Source of the DNA: CTSoil-075 sp042610375
GTDB taxonomy: Bacteria; Bacillota; Negativicutes; DSM-13327
Length of the DNA stretch: 64,000 bases
Assembly (NCBI RefSeq): GCF_042610375.1
Contig: NZ_JBGJZL010000001.1
Span: 496,001 to 560,000, forward strand
Reading direction: 5' to 3'
Shown: positions 40,697 to 49,161 of the stretch, one piece after another
How positions within the stretch are numbered: the first letter of the stretch is position 1
Layout: the number at the start of each line of letters is the position of its first letter
Translations under genes and position numbers: made by a program
Notes under the pieces: generated by a model
The model's database searches: none
Told to the model about the DNA's origin: nothing
The model's input: the letters and a program-made list of their open reading frames with translations, nothing else

Positions 40697-41362
40697 CTAG
40701 TAGCTTGATTTTGTAGCCTTACCTTGCATAATACTGACACCTGAGCTTGCTCCAATGCGACTCGCACCTGCTGCTACCATCATCTCTAAATCTTCCTTAT
40801 CTTTTATTCCGCCAGAAGCTTTAACCCCCATTTGATCACCGACGGTCTTTCTCATCAGAGAAATATCTTCTTTTGTAGCACCTCCTGTAGAAAAGCCTGT
40901 GGAAGTTTTAACAAAATCCGCTCCTGCTCTAAGAGCCAACATGCACGCTCTAATTTTTTCTTCATCAGTGAGTAGACAAGTCTCTATGATGACTTTCACT
41001 AATGCTTTACCGTAGGCAACATCAACAACTTTGCGAATGTCGTCTTCTACAGCCGCATCTTCACCGGCTTTTAACCGACCGATGGCAATCACCATATCAA
41101 CTTCTGTTGCACCATTTTTAATGGCATCTTGGGTTTCAAAAACCTTAACGGCTGTTGTTGTAGCTCCTAGAGGAAATCCAATAACAGTACAAACCTTTAT
41201 ATCCGTTTCTGCAAGTTCTTGCGCTGCAAAAGATACCCAAGTTGGCTGTATACATACTGAGGCAAAACCATATTCCTTAGCTTCAATAATCAAACGACTA
41301 ATTTGTTCTCTCGTTGCATCAGGTTTTAAAAGAGTATGATCGATCAATTTAGCTATATTCAT
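40697..41362 (-). CDS. deoC: Deoxyribose-phosphate aldolase
   Basis: A 221-residue class I aldolase splitting 2-deoxyribose 5-phosphate into acetaldehyde and glyceraldehyde 3-phosphate. It shows IDHTLLKP, VCTVIGFPLG, EVDMVIAIG, KVIIETCLLT, the Schiff-base Lys152 in VKTSTGF and the second Lys in VKASGGIK, ending in the phosphate loop RIGASSG. AAGGAGAT precedes the ATG. It is downstream of the sensor kinase gene by 63 bp and may be co-transcribed, with no obvious functional link. Confidence 0.95.
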   Translation of the reverse strand: MNIAKLIDHTLLKPDATREQISRLIIEAKEYGFASVCIQPTWVSFAAQELAETDIKVCTVIGFPLGATTTAVKVFETQDAIKNGATEVDMVIAIGRLKAGEDAAVEDDIRKVVDVAYGKALVKVIIETCLLTDEEKIRACMLALRAGADFVKTSTGFSTGGATKEDISLMRKTVGDQMGVKASGGIKDKEDLEMMVAAGASRIGASSGVSIMQGKATKSSY

Positions 41363-41425
41363 TGCCTTATCTCCTTATTGTTTATGTAATTTTTTTATAT
41401 TGTCCATTTTTCTTCGGCTAATCAT

Positions 41426-42709
41426 CTATGCTTGCTCTAGAAGTCTAAACTTAATCGAAAATTTTGTTCCCCTAGAACTTGTTTCCATATCTAACTGTGC
41501 TTTATGCCGCTCTGCAATTTTATAACAAATTGGTATGCCGATTCCCGTGCCGTGATCTTTTGTCGTAACAAAAGGCGTTCCAAGTTTATCAATCACTTCT
41601 TGGGGAATACCTTCTCCGTTATCTTGAATGTCTAAGACAACACGTTGGCCATCCATATAAGTCTTTATCGATACGATACCCTTATATTTTATAGCTTCTA
41701 GTGCATTCCTAACTAGGTTAAGAATATATTGCTTAATTTCATTTTCATCAATTAATATATTAGGAATTTCACCAAGTTCGAGTGTAATATTTTTTCCTGC
41801 ACCAACTGCATCCGCTTGTATCAAAGGATATATCTGGGAAATAATGATATTAAGATTGTTCAGTTTTAAATCTACTTTCTTATTTTTAGCTAATGATAAA
41901 AACTCTGTAATAATTAAATTACTCCGATCTAATTCCTGTATCATGACTATAAAACTTTCCTTATAGTCTGAGAATTCCTTTTTAAGAGTAAAATATTGTA
42001 AATATCCTCGTACTGTCGTTAAAGGATTTCTAATTTCATGTCCAATACTTGCAGCCATCTCACCAATAAGATTAAGTCTCTCTAGCTTATTGATCGCATT
42101 TTCTATTTTTTGTTTTTCTATTTGTGCAAGATAGTCCCTTGATCGATCATATTCCTTTGTATAATAATTTATTATGATCATAATAAATGTTGCATTCGCA
42201 AGCATCGTGCATAATAATCCAAAAGAAACATCAATGTATCGATCGACATCGTTGGTATAGTAAGTAATCCATGATGGATTTTTGTATTCAACGATCACAA
42301 GAATTAACGTTATAATTACCAAACAACCAAGTAATACTAATCTTTTGAAACCACGCAGTAAAGCAGCAATCATCGAAGCAAAAATCAAAATGTATAAGGA
42401 GGCACCGCCTAATATTCCTCCATTAAAAATCCAGATCGATGGAGTGAGAATAAATACACACATGAAGATCAAAATAAGAACTGGTATTGAATATTGTTTC
42501 TTTATAATTGATATATAATAGAGAATTCCTAAAACTATGCCATTGAGCAAAATAATCATTGTAATTACAGTGCTCAAATTCATAAAATAATTCATAAGAC
42601 CACTGGAAATAGACAATAAGATGCCAATCAATAATACGATATTAAAAATTCTATGTTCTGCCGAAAATAGAGACTCATCTCCAATTAATTTATATAATAG
42701 CATTTGCAT
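41426..42709 (-). CDS. Orphan membrane sensor histidine kinase
   Basis: A 427-residue kinase with about six N-terminal hydrophobic segments (roughly residues 20-195), no extracellular domain of note, a short coiled coil, and a HisKA/HATPase core. The phospho-accepting His is in AASIGHEIRNPLTTVRGYLQ near residue 223. N-box LNLVRNALEAI, G1 QDNGEGI, F VTTKDHGTGIGI and G2 SRGTKFSI are all present. No response regulator gene is adjacent. The short GEMAASIGHEIRNPLTTVRGYLQ type of core is typical of sporulation phosphorelay (KinB-like) and other orphan kinases in endospore formers, so a Spo0A-related role is possible (inference). GTAGGTG precedes the ATG. Confidence 0.9.
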   Translation of the reverse strand: MQMLLYKLIGDESLFSAEHRIFNIVLLIGILLSISSGLMNYFMNLSTVITMIILLNGIVLGILYYISIIKKQYSIPVLILIFMCVFILTPSIWIFNGGILGGASLYILIFASMIAALLRGFKRLVLLGCLVIITLILVIVEYKNPSWITYYTNDVDRYIDVSFGLLCTMLANATFIMIIINYYTKEYDRSRDYLAQIEKQKIENAINKLERLNLIGEMAASIGHEIRNPLTTVRGYLQYFTLKKEFSDYKESFIVMIQELDRSNLIITEFLSLAKNKKVDLKLNNLNIIISQIYPLIQADAVGAGKNITLELGEIPNILIDENEIKQYILNLVRNALEAIKYKGIVSIKTYMDGQRVVLDIQDNGEGIPQEVIDKLGTPFVTTKDHGTGIGIPICYKIAERHKAQLDMETSSRGTKFSIKFRLLEQA

Positions 42710-42895
42710 CTTTGCACCTACTTATATTAATTGCTCCATCTCTCTACTAAAATAATAATCAATTACTTAATTAATTACATATAAAATATAAAAGTCCTTT
42801 ATCTTTTATAATATTCTATCATTTCGACTTATTACTATTCTTTTTACAATAAAAATCATTCTTTATTGTCGAATTTTACTATTTTTATAAAAAAG

Positions 42896-42947
42896 AATTG
42901 ATTTGTGCCAAATCTTCAGATGCAGGCAGAAGTCTTAGTCGTTCTTA
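42896..42947 (+). repeat. Dispersed intergenic repeat, copy B
   Basis: Gap-free counterpart of 4743-4794, with ATGCAGGCAGAAG at 42920-42932 and TTCTTA conserved at the right end. It lies in the 337-bp gap between the sensor kinase start and the serS stop, which otherwise holds only a small hairpin (42960-42978) and the serS terminator. Confidence 0.45.
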
Positions 42948-42989
42948 CGTGAAACCCTAGAAAGTGCTATACTTTCTGATTACGTAAAT

Positions 42990-43041
42990 AAAAGAGATGG
43001 GCTGCCGCACTAAGAAATTAGTGTGACGACCCATCTCTTTT
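42990..43041 (-). terminator. Terminator of serS
   Basis: AAAAGAGATGGG (42990-43001) pairs with CCCATCTCTTTT (43030-43041). An inner CAC...GTG arm extends the stem. On the minus strand it is followed by ATTTACG. Confidence 0.87.
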
Positions 43042-43046
43042 ATTTT

Positions 43047-44318
43047 TTATTTACTAATGACATCAACACCCATATATGAGCGTAATACTTCAGGTACAAT
43101 GACTGAGCCATCAGGCTGCTGATAGTTTTCTAAAATAGCTGCGACGGTGCGTCCAATAGCAAGTCCTGAGCCATTTAATGTATGTACAAATTCAGGTTTC
43201 GCCTTTGGTTCCCGACGGAACTTAATGTCAGCGCGACGAGCTTGAAAATCTTCAAAGTTAGAGCATGAAGAAATCTCTCTATACGTATTAAAACTTGGTA
43301 ACCATACTTCAAGATCATAAGTCTTAGCTGATGAGAAACCTACATCACCGCTACAGAGTGCCATACGGCGATAAGGCAATCCTAGTAACTCAAGGATACG
43401 TTCCGCATTTTTAGTTAACTTTTCTAATTCATTATAGGATTCTTCAGGTAAGGAAAATTTAACCATTTCAACTTTGTTGAACTGATGTTGACGGATAAGT
43501 CCGCGAGTATCACGACCAGCTGATCCTGCTTCAGCTCGGAAACAAGCACTATACGCTGTATAATACAAGGGCAAATCCTTAGCATCAAGAATTTCACCAC
43601 GATGAAAATTGGTAATCGGCACTTCAGCCGTTGGAATGAGATAATAATCTAAGCCTTCTAACTTAAACATATCTTCTGCGAATTTCGGAAGTTGTCCTGT
43701 CCCCATCATACTATCTTTATTAGCAATGAATGGTGGAAAAAATTCCGTATAACCATGTTCACGTGTATGCATATCAAGCATGAAGTTAATTAAAGAACGT
43801 TCTAACCGAGCGCCAAGGCCTCGATAAAAAGTAAAACGTGCTCCAGTTACTTTGCTGCCTCGTTCAAAATCAAGTATATTTAATTTTTCGCCAATTTCCC
43901 AGTGAGCGAGAGGTTGAGTTTCAAAGACAGGCAATGTCCCCCAAGTGTGCATTTCTACATTACTATTTTCATCCTGGCCAACAGGTACAGACTCATGAAG
44001 CATATTAGGAATATTTATGATAATCGTTTGTAGTGCTGATTCTACTTCTTTGACCTTAGCATCGATCTCAGTAATTTGATCACCAACGAGGCGCATCTCA
44101 GCTACCAACTCATCAGCATTTTCCTTCGCTCTTTTTAACCGGCTGATTTCTTGGGACACAGTATTACGATTATTTTTAAGTGTCTCAACCTGGCTGAGTA
44201 ACACCCGGCGCTCTTTCTCTAGTGCTAAAAATTCATCTAAGCTAAGATTATTTCCGCGATTCATTAATGCCTGTTGAACAACTTCCATATTATCGCGAAC
44301 AAATTTAATGTCAAGCAT
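43047..44318 (-). CDS. serS: Seryl-tRNA synthetase
   Basis: A 423-residue class II synthetase charging tRNA-Ser. It has the N-terminal long coiled-coil tRNA-binding arm (about residues 27-100, rich in Lys/Glu), motif 2 FRAEAGSAGRDTRGLIRQHQFNKVEM, and motif 3 NGSGLAIGRTVAAILENYQ. GGGGGTCGG precedes the ATG. The leader carries an attenuator-like hairpin (44341-44395) but no canonical T-box sequence. Confidence 0.97.
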   Translation of the reverse strand: MLDIKFVRDNMEVVQQALMNRGNNLSLDEFLALEKERRVLLSQVETLKNNRNTVSQEISRLKRAKENADELVAEMRLVGDQITEIDAKVKEVESALQTIIINIPNMLHESVPVGQDENSNVEMHTWGTLPVFETQPLAHWEIGEKLNILDFERGSKVTGARFTFYRGLGARLERSLINFMLDMHTREHGYTEFFPPFIANKDSMMGTGQLPKFAEDMFKLEGLDYYLIPTAEVPITNFHRGEILDAKDLPLYYTAYSACFRAEAGSAGRDTRGLIRQHQFNKVEMVKFSLPEESYNELEKLTKNAERILELLGLPYRRMALCSGDVGFSSAKTYDLEVWLPSFNTYREISSCSNFEDFQARRADIKFRREPKAKPEFVHTLNGSGLAIGRTVAAILENYQQPDGSVIVPEVLRSYMGVDVISK

Positions 44319-44340
44319 GTTTCCGACCCCCTATTAATAT

Positions 44341-44395
44341 AAAAAACGTACCTTCCTTCTTGAACCGTGAAGGCTCTATGAATCCTAAGGGTACG
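44341..44395 (-). promoter_or_regulatory. Attenuator-like hairpin in the serS leader
   Basis: On the minus strand CGTACC pairs with GGTACG (44390-44395 with 44347-44352) around an inner CCTTC/GAAGG stem, followed directly by six Ts and then serS 22 nt on. It looks like a leader terminator controlling serS. The T-box consensus GGTGGNACCGCG is absent. Confidence 0.55.
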
Positions 44396-44496
44396 CAAGA
44401 TCTCATTTAAAAATAACCCTTTACTTCCTCTATGTATATCGTCTACGATTATCATAGAATTCCTACACTGACAAAATCTACATTGTATTACAATAT

Positions 44497-44531
44497 AAAA
44501 CTCCCGCCTGCAATCCAGAAGCGAGAGTTTT
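44497..44531. terminator. Terminator-like inverted repeat between divergent genes
   Basis: An 11-bp stem with one mismatch (44497-44507 with 44521-44531) has A- and T-flanks on both sides. It lies upstream of both serS (minus) and the TM1266 gene (plus), so its role is unclear. The rest of 44396-44830 shows no gene. Confidence 0.45.
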
Positions 44532-44835
44532 TGCCCGCATAGGACAGGCCATATAGAGCATTACAGAGCAAGTGAAAGCTATTTTAATAGTATTCACTAT
44601 TATATTCTACAGTATTCACCATTTGTTGTAAAGGACTTCCACAAACCTGACGAAAGATCCCCTGAGGACTAGATATAAAGAGACTATCGGTTATGATAAA
44701 AATATTGTATAATCAAATTATCTAACAAATTGTGTGGCATCAACCTCATATTTTGAAGGAGACTTATACATATCTAAAATCTGCAAGCAAGGGCAAAGCC
44801 TACGCACAGGATGGCGAAATCACCAGGATTTTTTT

Positions 44836-44868
44836 AAGCCTTCTTTTGCTATGTGCAAAGGGAGGCTT
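44836..44868 (+). promoter_or_regulatory. Strong leader hairpin before the TM1266-hydG unit
   Basis: A complete 14-bp stem (44836-44849 with 44855-44868, two G-T pairs) and a 5-nt loop, ending 12 nt before the Shine-Dalgarno. There is no T-run after it but TTTTTTT before it (44829-44835). It may regulate translation or mRNA stability. Confidence 0.5.
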
Positions 44869-44895
44869 ATGTTATTCACTAGGGGGAGGGATCGT

Positions 44896-45174
44896 ATGCT
44901 TAAACGTATTGGCGTGGTAGGAATTGTTATTAATGAACCAAAAACCATTGTTGATAAAGTAAACTTGATCATTAGTAACTATAGTCATCTGATCATTGGT
45001 CGAATGGGAATTCCAAAACATGAAGAGCAAATCGGCGTGATCGCTCTCATCGTTGAAGGCAATACAGATGACATCGGTGCATTGACTGGTAAACTAGGCA
45101 ACCTCCCTGGTGTAATTGTCAAATCTGCCCTTACTGCGAAAACAACAAACAAGGGGGATATTTCTAATGATTAA
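44896..45174 (+). CDS. TM1266-family protein of the iron-only hydrogenase system
   Basis: A 92-residue ACT-like domain protein of the family annotated as putative regulator of the [FeFe]-hydrogenase system. Its features are RIGVVGIVINEPKTIVDKVNLIISNY, the hallmark IIGRMGIPKHEEQIGVIALIVEGN, and DDIGALTGKLGNLPGVIVKSA. It overlaps hydG by 8 nt, so the two are translationally coupled, consistent with the known pairing. The ATG after GGGGGAGGG is chosen; a longer frame upstream passes through the leader hairpin. Confidence 0.88.
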   Translation: MLKRIGVVGIVINEPKTIVDKVNLIISNYSHLIIGRMGIPKHEEQIGVIALIVEGNTDDIGALTGKLGNLPGVIVKSALTAKTTNKGDISND

Positions 45175-46591
45175 TAATGAACAACGTACATCCGATGCTT
45201 TTATTGATGATGCTCTCATCAATACCTTACTCACTGAGGCAAAGACAAAATCCAAGGATCAAGAACTTGTTCGGAGTATTATTAGTAAAGCTGGTAAATA
45301 TCAAGGACTATCAGCAGGTGAGGTTGCCATCTTATTAGAGGTAACCGATTCGCAGCTTTTACAAGAAATATTCACCACCGCTTGTGAAGTAAAAAAAGCC
45401 ATCTACGGTACTCGCATTGTATTATTTGCCCCGCTTTATATTTCCAGCCACTGCGTAAATAACTGTTTATATTGCGGTTATCGATATGACAATAAAGAGC
45501 AATTACGCCGTCGCCTCTCCATGGATGAAATAAAAGAAGAAGTTGAAATATTAGAATCCCTCGGTCACAAACGTCTTGCAATAGAGGCGGGCGAAGACCC
45601 TATTAATTGCGATATTGATTATGTAGTGGATGCAATTAAGGCAGTTTACAGCGTTAAAGATGGTAATGGCAGTATTCGTCGTGCAAATGTCAATATTGCA
45701 GCTACCACAATTGAAGAATATAAGAAATTAAAAGATGTCGGCATTGGAACTTATATTTTATTCCAAGAAACCTATCATCGCCCAACCTATGCTGCACTTC
45801 ATCCAAACTCGATTAAGAATGATTATAACTGGCATACGACTGCTATGGATAGAGCCATGAAAGCAGACATTGACGATGTCGGCATTGGTGTACTTTATGG
45901 TTTGTATGATTATAAATATGAAACTGTCGCTATGTTTCTACATGCTGAACATCTTGATAAGGACTGTGGTGTAGGACCACATACGATCTCGGTACCACGC
46001 CTGCGCCCTGCCTCTGGCATGTCACTGGAGAATTTTCCTCATTTAGTCAGCGACGATGACTTTGATAAAATTGTTGCCATTATTCGCCTCGCTGTACCTT
46101 ACACAGGTATGTTATTATCCACCCGCGAAAGCGCCGAACATAGAGACAAGCTTATTACCTATGGTATTTCACAAATTAGTGCGGGCTCCTGTACTGGTGT
46201 CGGTGGTTATCATGAAATTTATAAAGAACATAATTCTGCTAATGGCATGCAATTCGAAACTGGGGATAATCGTTCTCCTAATGAAGTCGTTCGTATGTTA
46301 TGTGATACTGGCTATATTCCAAGTTTTTGTACCGCCTGCTATCGTCAGGGACGCACTGGTGACAGATTTATGACCTTAGCTAAAAGCGGCGAAATCCAAA
46401 ATGTTTGTCAGCCGAATGCCCTATTAACCTTTAAAGAATATCTCATGGATTATGCTGACGCACAAAGTAAGGAAAAAGGTAAAGACACAATTGAACGAAA
46501 TTTAGCTGCCATTAAAAATGAAGAGTTACGCCGTGAAACGGCTAAACGCCTTATGCAAATTGAAGAAGGCGTTCGCGATTTATTTTTTTAA
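45167..46591 (+). CDS. hydG: [FeFe]-hydrogenase maturase HydG (tyrosine lyase)
   Basis: A 474-residue radical-SAM enzyme that cleaves tyrosine to make the CO and CN ligands of the hydrogenase H-cluster. The radical-SAM Cys96, Cys100 and Cys103 (HCVNNCLYCGY) and the C-terminal auxiliary-cluster Cys in CTACYRQGRTGDRFM plus the Cys in IQNVCQPNALLTF are intact. This distinguishes HydG from ThiH. AAGGGGGAT precedes the ATG. HydE, HydF and hydrogenase genes are not in the window. Confidence 0.94.
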   Translation: MINNEQRTSDAFIDDALINTLLTEAKTKSKDQELVRSIISKAGKYQGLSAGEVAILLEVTDSQLLQEIFTTACEVKKAIYGTRIVLFAPLYISSHCVNNCLYCGYRYDNKEQLRRRLSMDEIKEEVEILESLGHKRLAIEAGEDPINCDIDYVVDAIKAVYSVKDGNGSIRRANVNIAATTIEEYKKLKDVGIGTYILFQETYHRPTYAALHPNSIKNDYNWHTTAMDRAMKADIDDVGIGVLYGLYDYKYETVAMFLHAEHLDKDCGVGPHTISVPRLRPASGMSLENFPHLVSDDDFDKIVAIIRLAVPYTGMLLSTRESAEHRDKLITYGISQISAGSCTGVGGYHEIYKEHNSANGMQFETGDNRSPNEVVRMLCDTGYIPSFCTACYRQGRTGDRFMTLAKSGEIQNVCQPNALLTFKEYLMDYADAQSKEKGKDTIERNLAAIKNEELRRETAKRLMQIEEGVRDLFF

Positions 46592-46604
46592 GCAAAGTAT
46601 AAAG

Positions 46605-46651
46605 AACAGGTCACGTAATGGAGAAAAACCCATTACATGACCTGTTTTTTT
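46605..46651 (+). terminator. Terminator of hydG
   Basis: A 17-bp stem with one mismatch (46605-46621 with 46630-46646) is followed by a seven-T run. Confidence 0.93.
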
Positions 46652-46694
46652 ACAGAATGAAAAAGCATTTCCATCAAGACTTCTGCTTAAGTCT

Positions 46695-46724
46695 AAAGAC
46701 TTGGTATAAGCCAAGTCTTTTCTT
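46695..46724 (+). terminator. Second terminator-like hairpin before the YkvI-like gene
   Basis: AAAGACTTGG (46695-46704) and CCAAGTCTTT (46711-46720) form a perfect stem followed by TCTT. The identical stem recurs at 54193-54222. An additional AGACTT/AAGTCT pair lies just before it (46677-46694). Confidence 0.75.
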
Positions 46725-46799
46725 ATAAATCCTTCATATTATTAGATCCTCTTACATAAAAAGAAAGTAACTGAGTTTTTAATACTAAGGAGGAATGCC

Positions 46800-47855
46800 A
46801 TGAACACTCGTACAATATCAAATATCATCAAAATCTCTGCAACATACGCAGGTACGATTATGGGTGCCGGCTTTGCCTCAGGCCAGGAATTAACTCAATT
46901 TTTTGTTGTGTATGGTAGTATGGGTCTGGCAGGCCTACTGATAACCTGTTGCCTATTCTCTTGGCTTGGTATCCAAATTTTAGAAATCAGTTATAAAATC
47001 AAAGCGACCAGTTATCATGAATTATTATATTATGTATGCGGAAAAAAAATCGGACTTTGTTTAGATATGATGATTACAGCATTTCTCTTTGGAGTATTAA
47101 CAGTGATGCTCGCAGGAGCTGGGACACTCTTTCAAGATACCTTCAATTTATCTTATTCATTAGGTCTAGGTATCATGTCCTTTGGACTGATCACCACCCT
47201 CCTCTGTGGGCTAAAAGGCATTACCACTGCAAACATCATCATAACGCCTCTACTAACCGTCACGATCATTATCATCGCTCTCTATTCCTTATACCATCAC
47301 CAGATCAATCTAGGGATGCTAACCCTCCCAGCACAGACTACAGCCTTACCAGCTCCCCACTGGCTATTGGCTAGCTTTCTTTATCTTTCTTACAATCTGA
47401 TTATGAGTGCCGCCGTACTTGTTCCACTAGGTGCACGCATTACACAACGAAAATCTCGTATCTGGGGTAGTATCGCAGGTGCTCTATTATTAATGATTCT
47501 CGCAGGGTTAATCACAATTGTCGTTCTAATCCATTATCCTGAATCCGTGGAGCAGGAAATCCCCATGCTCTTCATTGCACATTCTCAGCATACCTTACAC
47601 CATGCCAGCTACATTTTCATCTTTCTGGCTTCCATTTATACGACAGGGCTCGCCAGTCTCTATGGCTGCGCTACTAAACTCACTGCAGTAACCCATCTCT
47701 CCACTATAAATAGTCTGTTCATTTTAGTTGCTCTTAGCCTCATCCTTAGCTACATAGGATTCGCCAATCTAATTGCCATTCTCTTTCCCCTCTTTGGTTA
47801 CAGTACATTATGGTTTACGTGTAAATTACTTTATTTATCTTTTTTTCCGAGATAA
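46800..47855 (+). CDS. YkvI-family membrane transporter
   Basis: A 351-residue protein with about 10 hydrophobic segments, of the YkvI family in the APC (LeuT-fold) superfamily. Typical features are IKISATYAGTIMGAGFASGQELTQFF in TM1 (unwound Gly-rich stretch) and GLKGITTANIIITPLLTVTIIIIALY. Substrates of this family are not established. TAAGGAGG precedes the ATG. Its 3' end overlaps the convergent flavoprotein gene by 25 nt. Confidence 0.88.
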   Translation: MNTRTISNIIKISATYAGTIMGAGFASGQELTQFFVVYGSMGLAGLLITCCLFSWLGIQILEISYKIKATSYHELLYYVCGKKIGLCLDMMITAFLFGVLTVMLAGAGTLFQDTFNLSYSLGLGIMSFGLITTLLCGLKGITTANIIITPLLTVTIIIIALYSLYHHQINLGMLTLPAQTTALPAPHWLLASFLYLSYNLIMSAAVLVPLGARITQRKSRIWGSIAGALLLMILAGLITIVVLIHYPESVEQEIPMLFIAHSQHTLHHASYIFIFLASIYTTGLASLYGCATKLTAVTHLSTINSLFILVALSLILSYIGFANLIAILFPLFGYSTLWFTCKLLYLSFFPR

Positions 47856-48697
47856 TTAATGGCACTTAATACGGCAGTGAGTCCCTCACCAGTGGCTTTA
47901 GCAATTTGCCAAGGTCTACCTGTACAATCACCAGCTGCAAAAACTCCGGGGATATTCGTTGACATATCTCGATTCACTTTGATCACTTCGCCCTCAAGTT
48001 CAAGACCTGGCAACACATTCTCTACAGGATCAGACTGCCTAATAATAAATACACCATGAACATTCAAACTTTCCTTTGTCATCACTAAATTTTCTACCAC
48101 CACATCGCCCGTAATGGCTTTAGGTTTATCATGAATCAACTTAATATCAGAACGTATGCTAGGAATGTCTTTATATTGAGGCAAATAATAGACTGTACGA
48201 CATAATTCTTGCAAATAATCAGCTTCATGTTCCCCTTCTTCCGAATAAGAAATGACCGCTACATCTTTACCACGATACATCATACCATCACAAGTCGCAC
48301 AATAGCTGACTCCCCGCCCTAGGAAATCTTTTTCACCACTAAATAAAGTAGTGGCTACAACACCCGTTGCAATAATCACAGTCCGCGCTTCATAAGTATT
48401 ACCAGGTGTAAGCAAAGTAAAAATATGATCTCCAGGAAAAATATTAACAACTTTTTCTTTGATTACAGTGGGGTTATGAGCCATACAATGAGATATAAAT
48501 TGCTGCATCATACCATTCCCGGTAACTTGCGGCATTCCTAAATAATTATCAACAATGTGAGCTTTTTGTAATTTTTTGCTGTGATCCATATGTTCAAAGA
48601 TAGCAACGCTTTTATTCCGAATACGCCCAGTAAGAGCTGCCGATAGACCTGCTGGCCCCCCGCCAATAATGGCAACATCAAAGATTTCCTTAGACAT
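47831..48697 (-). CDS. Thioredoxin reductase-like flavoprotein with atypical NADPH region
   Basis: A 288-residue protein of the low-molecular-weight thioredoxin reductase family. It has the FAD site IIGGGPAGLSAAL (residues 10-22), the redox Cys133-x-x-Cys136 (YCATCDG), and the second FAD motif GVFAAGDCTGRPWQIAKATGEG. The pyridine-nucleotide domain is unusual. Where typical enzymes have GGGxSAxEEA, this one reads VAVISYSEEGEHEAD (residues 146-160), without a Gly-rich loop or the HRR-type NADPH motif. It is also shorter than the usual 305-320. These traits recall ferredoxin-dependent flavin thioredoxin reductases of clostridia. AAAGGAGG precedes the ATG. Confidence 0.88.
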   Translation of the reverse strand: MSKEIFDVAIIGGGPAGLSAALTGRIRNKSVAIFEHMDHSKKLQKAHIVDNYLGMPQVTGNGMMQQFISHCMAHNPTVIKEKVVNIFPGDHIFTLLTPGNTYEARTVIIATGVVATTLFSGEKDFLGRGVSYCATCDGMMYRGKDVAVISYSEEGEHEADYLQELCRTVYYLPQYKDIPSIRSDIKLIHDKPKAITGDVVVENLVMTKESLNVHGVFIIRQSDPVENVLPGLELEGEVIKVNRDMSTNIPGVFAAGDCTGRPWQIAKATGEGLTAVLSAINYLGKKDK

Positions 48698-48735
48698 TTT
48701 TAGTTCCTCCTTTAAATTAGGATCGAGGTGATTTC

Positions 48736-49044
48736 ATGTATAATCATACCGTTACACGTCTGGCTTATCGACCGATCTGTTTCATTATGTTTGTTAGTGG
48801 TATCTGCATCGGTACACTACTTGGTTTACTCTTCATCCTTATGGACCAAACCGCTGTAGGCATTTTAGCCGGCACATTTATCGCCTTGATAACAGGACTG
48901 TATTCTGCTTTCTTCGGTCTTATTTATACGGTAATATTTAATTTATTAGCACCTGCGATGGGCGGAATCCCTCTTGAAATTTCTCCATTACCATCCATAG
49001 CCAAAAAGGATGAAATCGCACAAGTACAAGATTCGACCTTATAG
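48736..49044 (+). CDS. Small membrane protein, unknown function
   Basis: A 102-residue protein with two predicted membrane helices (about residues 14-36 and 40-72, the second long or split) and a soluble C-terminal tail. No family recognised. GAGGTGA lies 5-6 nt before the ATG. It starts only 38 bp from the divergent flavoprotein start, leaving no space for two separate intergenic promoters. Confidence 0.72.
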   Translation: MYNHTVTRLAYRPICFIMFVSGICIGTLLGLLFILMDQTAVGILAGTFIALITGLYSAFFGLIYTVIFNLLAPAMGGIPLEISPLPSIAKKDEIAQVQDSTL

Positions 49045-49110
49045 TACTTATTGCTATATTTTACCCAAATCTCTAATAATCCTGCATGCAAATACAAAAG
49101 AAATAATTAA

Positions 49111-49140
49111 AGCGGAAGACAGGTTCTCTGTGCTTCCGCT
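49111..49140. terminator. Bidirectional terminator between convergent genes
   Basis: AGCGGAAG (49111-49118) pairs with CTTCCGCT (49133-49140), an inner ACA/TGT pair narrows the loop, and the outer AATTA/TAATT extends it. It separates the small membrane protein gene from serC. Confidence 0.83.
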
Positions 49141-49161
49141 CTAATTATATAGACTATTAAA

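Noticed and set aside
44264..44455. Minus-strand 63-codon frame in the serS leader
   Set aside because: It overlaps the attenuator hairpin and the serS start, lacks a ribosome site and resembles nothing known.
44497..44531. Small RNA gene between serS and the TM1266 gene
   Set aside because: Only an imperfect inverted repeat is visible, with no linked promoter; not enough to call an RNA gene.
44788..44830. Possible cyclic-di-GMP (GEMM) riboswitch before the TM1266 gene
   Set aside because: GCAAAGCC matches part of the GEMM core, but the GGGCCUA and receptor-helix parts are missing, so the known class is not supported.
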